Below the pieces are notes generated by a model. That model was given only the letters and a program-made list of their open reading frames with translations, did no database searches and had not been told where the DNA came from. Source: Desulfobulbaceae bacterium (GTDB lineage Bacteria; Desulfobacterota; Desulfobulbia; Desulfobulbales; Desulfocapsaceae). From it: DNA of 6,471 bases. The stretch spans positions 1 through 6,471 of the forward strand of contig DAOVUU010000145.1 of NCBI GenBank assembly GCA_030632405.1, in the 5' to 3' direction. Position numbers and translations under genes: made by a program. Of the stretch, positions 1-5,428 are shown in pieces (the stretch's first letter is position 1; every line of letters starts with the position of its first letter).

Positions 1-60
1 ATTTCGAAGTTTACGCTTATCTCTTGTTTTTTGTGACAGGGGTTCCAGGAGTAAGGTACT

Positions 61-84
61 AAAACCACCCACCGGGCGGGTGGT
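61..84 (-). terminator. Second GC-rich hairpin, possible back-up terminator
   Basis: A perfect 7-bp stem, ACCACCC (minus strand 84-78) with GGGTGGT (70-64), encloses a 7-base loop. Reading leftward the stem is followed by only TTT then AG, a short U-tract. It lies about 20 bases beyond the first terminator. It may catch read-through, or it may be an mRNA 3' structure. Bases 1-60 further left show no gene, promoter or repeat that I can support. Confidence 0.45.
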
Positions 85-104
85 GTTGACGTCGTTTTCC
101 TGTT

Positions 105-145
105 AAAAAAATAGCCCCTGATGCATATATGCAACAGAAGCTATT
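105..145 (-). terminator. Intrinsic terminator of the response regulator/acyl-CoA synthetase operon
   Basis: Reading leftward, AATAGC (145-140) pairs with GCTATT (115-110). Inside this, two positions can form U-G wobbles, CTG pairs with CAG, one T/T mismatch follows, then TGCA pairs with TGCA around a TATA loop (129-126). A run of five T (109-105) follows the stem directly. On the plus strand the wobbles become mismatches and no T-run follows, so it works only leftward. It begins 36 bases after the acyl-CoA synthetase stop. Confidence 0.8.
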
Positions 146-181
146 GAACCTGACCCATCAAGACAATCTTGAAGTTCTTTT

Positions 182-1879
182 TCAGCCAGGAAGAGTCTGA
201 CCATCATACAGGTACCTCTTAATTTTATGCGTCGCCGTTTTGACAAAGGGCTCTCTTCTCTCAAGGGCTTTACTTAATCGGGAAGTTTTGGGTAACTGAT
301 CATTCATTTCGCCCCGCATAATACCCAGGAGATTTTCTATATAGGCACGTCTGTCAGAGCGTGAGCTTCCGGCGGTCTGATCATCAATAAATTCATAATC
401 GGGGTAGATCCAGGCTTCAAGTTTTCCGCTGTTTTCGATCACTAAACTCTCGACAACCCAGTTCACGGTGTTGATCTTATGTTCTATCGCCTCAGGGTAA
501 ACATTTTCTCCATTCGCCATTACAATAACATTTTTCGATCTGCCTGATATATGCAGATTCCCCGCATCGTCTAAAAACCCGAGATCTCCGGTTGCAAGCC
601 AGCCATCACTGCTCAACACACTCTCGGTTTCCTCCGTATCGTTATAGTAGCCCGTCATTACATTCGAACCACAGACGAAAATTTCTCCAATTCCAGTCTT
701 TGAATCAGGGTCAACTATTCTAACTTCAACACCCGAAAGTGGTTTGCCGGTCGAGCCAATGGCAATAGTTTCATCGCCCATTGGACCGCCGGCAATAAGC
801 GGCGAAGACTCAGTCATACCATAACCTATCAAGTAGGGAAACTCAGCTTCGCTGAGAAATTTTTCCACCTCAGGATTCAATGCGGCCCCGCCAATACCCA
901 TGAGTTCAAGGTTTCCACCAAAAAAATCCAATAATTTTTTGCCAATGCGGCGGTAGATAAATTTCCTGCCTATGGTTGTTTTACAGAGAAGAGTTAACAG
1001 CCTGCTCTTTTCAATCTGCGGGAGAACTCGTTTTTTGTATATCTTTTCAAGAACCAGAGGTACTGCGAAAATCACACGAGGCTGTTCGTGGCTGCATAAT
1101 TTCTGCAAAATCGCAGGAGTTGGTGCTTTCCCTGCATAAGCAATGCGACACCCGTAGAGTAACGGCAGAATAAAGCCGCAGGTAAACTCATAGGTATGGG
1201 ACATGGGCAGAATTGACAACCAGGTGGAACCCGCTTCAATATTCATCAACTTGGATGCGGAGTACGCATTTGAAGTGAGGTTCTTATGGCTCAACATGAC
1301 AGCCTTGGAGTGCCCCGAAGTTCCGGAGGTATAAAGAATAGAGGCAATATCGTCCTCCTTGACTACAGGAAAAACAGGATTATCAAGATCACTCCTCAAG
1401 GCAGCAACAGCTTCATTTAAGTATCCTGTAAAGGGCAGAACAGAGATGACCTCGCCGTCCGCCTCATAATCATCAAGAGTTATCACAAGTCCTTTCAACT
1501 CTCCGCTCAGTTCATAAACCTTTTCAATCAACCTCTGCGTGATAAAAAGGACTTTAACCTGCATTTCACTGAGTATATGATGCACATCACTCTCAGGCAA
1601 ATCCGGAAGAATAGGTACAGCCACAGCTCCAAGGCGCACTACGGCAAGATAGGCAATCCCCCAGTTAGGGGAATTTTCACCGAGAATTGCAATATGATCT
1701 CCTTTGACAACACCTTCATCCTGCAGGCGTGACGCCAGGGCAACAATCCGCTCATGAAACACCTTATATGTGAGAGGACTTTCCATTGCCATGCCGATAG
1801 CATGGCTGTCTTTGAACCTGGAACAGCTGGAATCAATTACATAATTAAGAGTCAGACCAACCTCTGCACCTAAAACCAT
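182..1879 (-). CDS. AMP-forming acyl-CoA synthetase (long-chain fatty-acid CoA ligase-like)
   Basis: ANL-superfamily adenylating enzyme of 565 residues, expected to activate a carboxylic acid with ATP to an acyl-adenylate and transfer it to CoA. Motifs in order: phosphate-binding loop YTSGTSGHSKAVMLSH (183-198), LPMSHTYEF (224-232), GIGGAAL (328-334), GYGMTE (352-357), GWLATGDLG with Asp432 (426-434), GRSKNVIVMANGENVYPEAIE beginning at 446, and the C-terminal catalytic lysine region TATHKIKRY with Lys552 (548-556). All main elements are present and the length is normal, so it looks intact. The loop differs slightly from the common TSGTTGxPKG: Ser replaces Pro and Ala replaces Gly. Membership in the long-chain fatty-acid subgroup rests on overall style (NGENVYPEAIE, KIKRYLY); substrate chain length cannot be read from the sequence, and an acyl-ACP synthetase or another carboxylate ligase is possible. 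The ATG start is supported by a strong Shine-Dalgarno. It lies 19 bp behind the response regulator and is followed by an intrinsic terminator, so it is the last gene of that operon. Confidence 0.92.
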   Translation of the reverse strand: MVLGAEVGLTLNYVIDSSCSRFKDSHAIGMAMESPLTYKVFHERIVALASRLQDEGVVKGDHIAILGENSPNWGIAYLAVVRLGAVAVPILPDLPESDVHHILSEMQVKVLFITQRLIEKVYELSGELKGLVITLDDYEADGEVISVLPFTGYLNEAVAALRSDLDNPVFPVVKEDDIASILYTSGTSGHSKAVMLSHKNLTSNAYSASKLMNIEAGSTWLSILPMSHTYEFTCGFILPLLYGCRIAYAGKAPTPAILQKLCSHEQPRVIFAVPLVLEKIYKKRVLPQIEKSRLLTLLCKTTIGRKFIYRRIGKKLLDFFGGNLELMGIGGAALNPEVEKFLSEAEFPYLIGYGMTESSPLIAGGPMGDETIAIGSTGKPLSGVEVRIVDPDSKTGIGEIFVCGSNVMTGYYNDTEETESVLSSDGWLATGDLGFLDDAGNLHISGRSKNVIVMANGENVYPEAIEHKINTVNWVVESLVIENSGKLEAWIYPDYEFIDDQTAGSSRSDRRAYIENLLGIMRGEMNDQLPKTSRLSKALERREPFVKTATHKIKRYLYDGQTLPG

Positions 1880-1883
1880 AATT

Positions 1884-1890
1884 CACCTCA
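1884..1890 (-). promoter_or_regulatory. Strong ribosome binding site of the acyl-CoA synthetase
   Basis: Reading leftward, TGAGGTG is followed by AATT and then the ATG at 1879. The GAGG core sits six bases from the start codon, close to the optimum. It lies in the 19-bp gap after the response regulator stop, so the synthetase has its own translation start and does not depend on coupling. This fixes the start codon with good confidence. Confidence 0.8.
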
Positions 1891-1898
1891 ATCAGAAT

Positions 1899-2291
1899 TT
1901 ACTCTTCTTCATCTGTTTCGAAGAGTAATTTGGTTACTGCTTCGGTAATCGATTCTACAGAAAAAGGTTTAGATATGGTAATAACTCTGTCGAGATAGCC
2001 GGCGATAACCAGATAGCGCTCTTTGGAGATAGTTCCACCACCTGACATTGCTACCACCGGTATATCCGGTTTTTCTTTCCGCAGATCCAGAATGGTCTGC
2101 AGGCCGTCTTTTACCGGCATCACCATATCTGTTATAACAAGATCACAGGGGAATTGTCGAAACAGCGCCAGTCCTTCCTCTCCATTTGCAGCAGTGATTA
2201 CTTCATACCCTTCAAACTGAAGAATCTTGCGCAGTACATCAAGGACACTCGGTTCATCGTCAATAACAAGAATACATACCATTCTACTCAC
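1899..2291 (-). CDS. Single-domain CheY-like response regulator
   Basis: Receiver-domain protein of 130 residues (127 if the internal ATG is used) with no output domain, so it probably acts by phosphorylation-dependent protein contacts in the cytoplasm. Numbering from the GTG at 2291: acidic pair Asp11-Asp12 in ILVIDDEPS, phospho-acceptor Asp55 in ITDMVMP, Ser83 in the VAMSGGG loop, and the conserved Lys108-Pro109 (KPF). The position three before the Lys, usually Tyr or Phe, is Thr105. The acidic tail ETDEEE follows directly after the last helix. Two starts are possible: GTG 2291, immediately preceded by an in-frame TGA, or ATG 2282 giving MVCILVIDDEP, which is closer to the usual receiver start and which I prefer slightly. 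It is followed after 19 bp by an acyl-CoA synthetase gene, probably on the same transcript from the extended -10 at 2382-2390. It is an orphan here: no histidine kinase is in the window, so its input and target are unknown. Confidence 0.92.
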   Translation of the reverse strand: MSRMVCILVIDDEPSVLDVLRKILQFEGYEVITAANGEEGLALFRQFPCDLVITDMVMPVKDGLQTILDLRKEKPDIPVVAMSGGGTISKERYLVIAGYLDRVITISKPFSVESITEAVTKLLFETDEEE

Positions 2292-2322
2292 TCAAGCTCA
2301 TACGACACAGTATAATTCCTCT
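2288..2322 (-). promoter_or_regulatory. Shine-Dalgarno plus very short leader ORF before the response regulator
   Basis: AGAGGA (2322-2317) is the best Shine-Dalgarno sequence in the intergenic region, but it is spaced eight bases from a GTG at 2308 that opens only six codons (V-S-Y-E-L-E) before TGA at 2290-2288. A second mini-frame, ATG 2301 with five codons, ends at TAG 2286-2284, one base before the ATG at 2282. The response regulator starts (GTG 2291, ATG 2282) lack an equally good site. Translation could reach the gene by reinitiation after the short ORF. Chance is a real alternative. Confidence 0.3.
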
Positions 2323-2381
2323 GCTGCATTCATTTACCAGTCAGGACCACTATATCCTGCAAAAACAGTGCTAACACACAC

Positions 2382-2390
2382 ATTATAACA
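2382..2390 (-). promoter_or_regulatory. Probable extended -10 promoter element for the response regulator operon
   Basis: The minus strand reads TGTTATAAT: a perfect consensus TATAAT (2387-2382) preceded by the TGn of an extended -10. The hexamer 17 bases upstream (TAATGT) is a poor -35, which extended -10 promoters tolerate. Transcription would begin near 2375, leaving a leader of about 85-95 bases before the response regulator start. The upstream flank back to the dnaE2 stop is AT-rich. No operator or recognisable regulator site was seen. This is a motif match only; the start site is inferred. Confidence 0.55.
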
Positions 2391-2425
2391 ATACGCTATT
2401 TTCTACATTATTAAAACCAAAATTG

Positions 2426-5400
2426 TCATTTACGCAACAACCGAATCCGATCAACAGTCAGAGTCAGCGCCCCGTAGTCTTCCTCCACGAGCCCCGCAAG
2501 AATATAAGGTCTCCCACAGGTCAGTATATTCGCATAACGAGTATACACTTCCGGGAAAAAAGTCGTTTCAAACAGAGCGGTCTCATCTTCAAAGGTTAAA
2601 AATTCCATGACCTCATTGCTGTGGGTTGATACTGTTTTTCCAGTCAACAGCCAGGCAGCCAGTTCCACACGCCTCCCCTTATGACTTGCAAGATCACAGG
2701 CTTTCACCGTCTCCTCACCGCGATGAATAAAAAATTGCAATGGATGCATATCGCAGAGAAAACCAAGAACACCGAACTCCCGCCGCGATCTGGTTCGCAA
2801 ATCCGGTGGGGGAAGAGATGGCGGCTCCGGCAGTGTTACACCAAACAAGGATAAATGGGATGCATCTTTTCGGGCCCGCTGATAACTTGCCCACTGCCAG
2901 AGCAGCGCTGATCTGTTCTGCGTCCCACTCAGGCTATCCAGAGCTCCTGCATGAATAAGTGCACAAGCCTCACTGTCCGCAGGTTTTGTTCGCGCAAAAA
3001 AATCTATACTATCTGAAAACAGGCTCTTCTCTCTTTCCATGATAAGGCGGTCCAGAAAATTCCGGGATAAACCGCGCACGCTCTGCAGCCCAACCTGCAC
3101 CCGTTTCTTTTTCCCGGTCCAGTGTATTTCACTTTGCTGCACGTCCGGATGACATATTTTCAACCCATGTCTTTTTCCTTCAGAGACATAAGCAAAGGTT
3201 GAATAATAGCCTCCCTGGTTGGATATCACCGCAGCCATAAACTCAGCGGGGAAATGACTTTTCAGGTATGCGGCCTGATAGGATACCCGCGCATAGGAGG
3301 CCGAGTGCGGTTTACAAAAAGAATATCCGTCAAAACTCATCATCATCCGCCACATTCGCTCAATATCGTCCGGTTCACTGCCGCGAGCCGCACATCCTGC
3401 AAAAAAACGTTCCCGATAATTTTCAAGCCGCAGTTTTTTCTCTTTTTTCGTCATCACCTTACGTAAGCCATCCGCCTGACAATGACTGAATCCGGCAAGG
3501 GCCACGGCGACCCTGGAGACATCTTCCTGATAGACCATCAGACCGTATGTCTCGTCAAGAACATCCCCCATCTCAGGGCAGAGGGGATGCCAGCTTCCGC
3601 CATGCAGGCGTCGCACATACTCCCTGACAAATTCGTTGGCGGCCGGCCGGATAATCGATGACTGAATCACCAGCTCTTCAAAGTTCCCACTTGCTGCCTT
3701 CTGCTGCAGCAGCCGCATAGCCGGACTTTCTATATAAAAGCAGCCCATGGTCTCCCCCCTCGCAACCGTCAGCCTGGTTGCTACATCATCTTCTGGCTGC
3801 CAGTTTATTTCATCCACCACTCTCTTATTTTCGGCCGCAGCGTGAAGACAGTCGCGGATCACACCAAGACTCCTGTTACCGAGAATGTCAATCTTCACCA
3901 GACCAGCCTCTTCTGCCCCGTCTTTTTCCCACTGGATGACCGGCACCCCTTTTGCCGCCAGCTCCACGGGGACATAACTGCTGATCGGTTCCGGTGTTAT
4001 CACTACTCCCCCCGGATGCACAGAGAGATATCGTGGTAACCCTATGAGTTTTTCTGCAAGAGCCAGTACTTCCGGCCAGGGAGGGGAAAGATCCCGCCCT
4101 CTGAAAGAGGCAAGAGTGCTGATACGCTGTTCCAGGCTTTCTTCCCCATGTTTATCGTACATCCACGGCAACCGCTTAGTCACCTGAGATATCTCGTATC
4201 CGGGCAAACCAAAGGCTTTAGCCGTCTCCCGTATAGCCATACGGGCTTTGAAAAAGACATGATTACAGACCATCGCAGCATGATCTTTGAAATCATTCAA
4301 GACTTCAAGGAGTACCTCGTCCCGTTCATCCCAGGGAAAATCTATATCGATATCAGGAGGATCAGTTCTACCGGGATTAAGGAACCGCTCAAAATAAAGA
4401 TTATATTTCATCGGGCAGACATTGGTGATTTCAAGACAATAGGCTACAAGAGAGGCTGCACCGGAACCGCGGCCACAGATTCTTCGCTTTCTCCGCCTGC
4501 CGTCTTCTCCTTTCCGATGAACAATGTCCTGGACTACGAGAAAATAGGAAGAAAACCCCATCTGTTCAATAACTGCCAGCTCATGCTCAAGCCGCTCAAC
4601 CACCTGCTCGCCCAGATCATCCCCGTACCGGTTCCCTGCTCCGAAAAATGCCTTCTGCCGTAGAACTGAGCTGGCAGGTTTATCATTACCTCCCCGCCAG
4701 GGAGGCATAACTACACCGAAATCAGGTCCTCTATAATTGCAGAGGGCGGCCACGCCCTCTGTTGCCGCAACCAGTTCCGGCCAGACACCAAATCTATCGC
4801 GATACTCCCCCGGTCCAGCCATCCAGTCCGGTTTTTCTTTCCTCTTCTTTTTCTGCACTTCACCGATGGTCAACCCATCACGCACCGCTTTGAGCAGGCA
4901 GGAGAGCTGAAAATCTCCTTCCCCGGCCATATCACTGTCAGGAGTGATGACAGATGTTATGCCCTGTGCTCTGGACCAGTTTCGTAAAAGCCTGCCCTTC
5001 TCCGTCGGATACCCCCCTAGATCCGCCGCTATCTCCATCCCCTCCCGCTGAAATTTCAACAGTAAATCCCGGTCCCGACAAAGAACAACCAGTTCCTTCG
5101 AATATTCCGGCAGGGCCGCCGCCAGGGTAAAAGCCTGTTCCCTGTGACGTTTGGTAAGCAGGGAGCAGAGATTGCTATACCCTTCACTTCCGCGGACCAG
5201 GCAGACAATGGATTTCTTCGAACCGGGCTCCGTTATTTCAGCACCGATAACGGGTTGTAAGCCCTCTGATTTACAACCCTCAAGAAAGGCCCAAAGCCCA
5301 TAGAGGTTATCTCTGTCGGTAAGGGCAAGACCCGCGTATCCATGGTGCTTTGCACTTCTGCAGAGAGCTGCTGGAGACGATGTCCCCTGCAGCAGGGAAT

Positions 5401-5428
5401 AGTAGGATCGGACGCGCAATGGAAACAT
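2426..5428 (-). CDS. dnaE2: Error-prone DNA polymerase III alpha subunit (DnaE2/ImuC type)
   Basis: C-family DNA polymerase that extends DNA 5' to 3', most likely the polymerase of SOS-type mutagenesis because its gene is fused by overlap to an imuB-like gene. Its 1000 residues match DnaE2/ImuC (about 1000-1080) rather than replicative DnaE (about 1160). Numbering from the ATG at 5428: PHP domain (about 1-230) with metal ligands replaced (LRVRS at 4-8, TDRDN at 37-41). The palm glycine loop GRGSG is at 319-323. PDIDIDF (358-364) carries the two catalytic aspartates, and KIDIL supplies the third (Asp514). HPGGVV is at 471-476, and the finger motif GFSHCQADGLRKVM lies around 646-659. The YSFCKPHSASYARVSYQ motif is near 702-718. 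A helix-hairpin-helix region leads to a clamp-motif-like HLSLF (858-862), and an OB-fold follows (about 915-1000). The start is ambiguous: ATG 5428 gives the TGATG overlap, but a TTG at 5431 is directly upstream in frame. A weak GAAGGT sits 11 bases from the ATG and 8 from the TTG. No terminator follows the stop. Confidence 0.9.
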   Translation of the reverse strand: MFPLRVRSYYSLLQGTSSPAALCRSAKHHGYAGLALTDRDNLYGLWAFLEGCKSEGLQPVIGAEITEPGSKKSIVCLVRGSEGYSNLCSLLTKRHREQAFTLAAALPEYSKELVVLCRDRDLLLKFQREGMEIAADLGGYPTEKGRLLRNWSRAQGITSVITPDSDMAGEGDFQLSCLLKAVRDGLTIGEVQKKKRKEKPDWMAGPGEYRDRFGVWPELVAATEGVAALCNYRGPDFGVVMPPWRGGNDKPASSVLRQKAFFGAGNRYGDDLGEQVVERLEHELAVIEQMGFSSYFLVVQDIVHRKGEDGRRRKRRICGRGSGAASLVAYCLEITNVCPMKYNLYFERFLNPGRTDPPDIDIDFPWDERDEVLLEVLNDFKDHAAMVCNHVFFKARMAIRETAKAFGLPGYEISQVTKRLPWMYDKHGEESLEQRISTLASFRGRDLSPPWPEVLALAEKLIGLPRYLSVHPGGVVITPEPISSYVPVELAAKGVPVIQWEKDGAEEAGLVKIDILGNRSLGVIRDCLHAAAENKRVVDEINWQPEDDVATRLTVARGETMGCFYIESPAMRLLQQKAASGNFEELVIQSSIIRPAANEFVREYVRRLHGGSWHPLCPEMGDVLDETYGLMVYQEDVSRVAVALAGFSHCQADGLRKVMTKKEKKLRLENYRERFFAGCAARGSEPDDIERMWRMMMSFDGYSFCKPHSASYARVSYQAAYLKSHFPAEFMAAVISNQGGYYSTFAYVSEGKRHGLKICHPDVQQSEIHWTGKKKRVQVGLQSVRGLSRNFLDRLIMEREKSLFSDSIDFFARTKPADSEACALIHAGALDSLSGTQNRSALLWQWASYQRARKDASHLSLFGVTLPEPPSLPPPDLRTRSRREFGVLGFLCDMHPLQFFIHRGEETVKACDLASHKGRRVELAAWLLTGKTVSTHSNEVMEFLTFEDETALFETTFFPEVYTRYANILTCGRPYILAGLVEEDYGALTLTVDRIRLLRK

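Noticed and set aside
86..114. Plus-strand TTGACG followed by an AT-rich stretch, resembling a promoter
   Set aside because: At a 17-base spacing the -10 would be AAATAG, a poor match, and no plus-strand gene follows.
183..198. Unusual adenylation loop in the acyl-CoA synthetase as a sign of inactivity (residue positions, 183-198)
   Set aside because: Ser and Ala replace the common Pro and Gly, but the Thr/Ser-Gly core and Lys remain and all later motifs are intact. It reads as a normal family variant.
2342..2359. Hairpin in the response regulator leader (CAGGA/TCCTG, 8-base loop)
   Set aside because: Only five base pairs with no T-run and no overlap with a ribosome site. It is likely chance and matches no riboswitch I recognise.
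2366..2376. GTG-TTAG-CAC mini hairpin followed by T residues, a possible terminator after dnaE2
   Set aside because: The stem is only three base pairs and it lies downstream of the likely transcription start, so it is too weak to call a terminator or attenuator.
4148..4663. 171-codon plus-strand open frame
   Set aside because: It lies wholly antisense to the catalytic core of dnaE2, has no recognisable domain, and its frame is explained by the constrained codons of the conserved polymerase.
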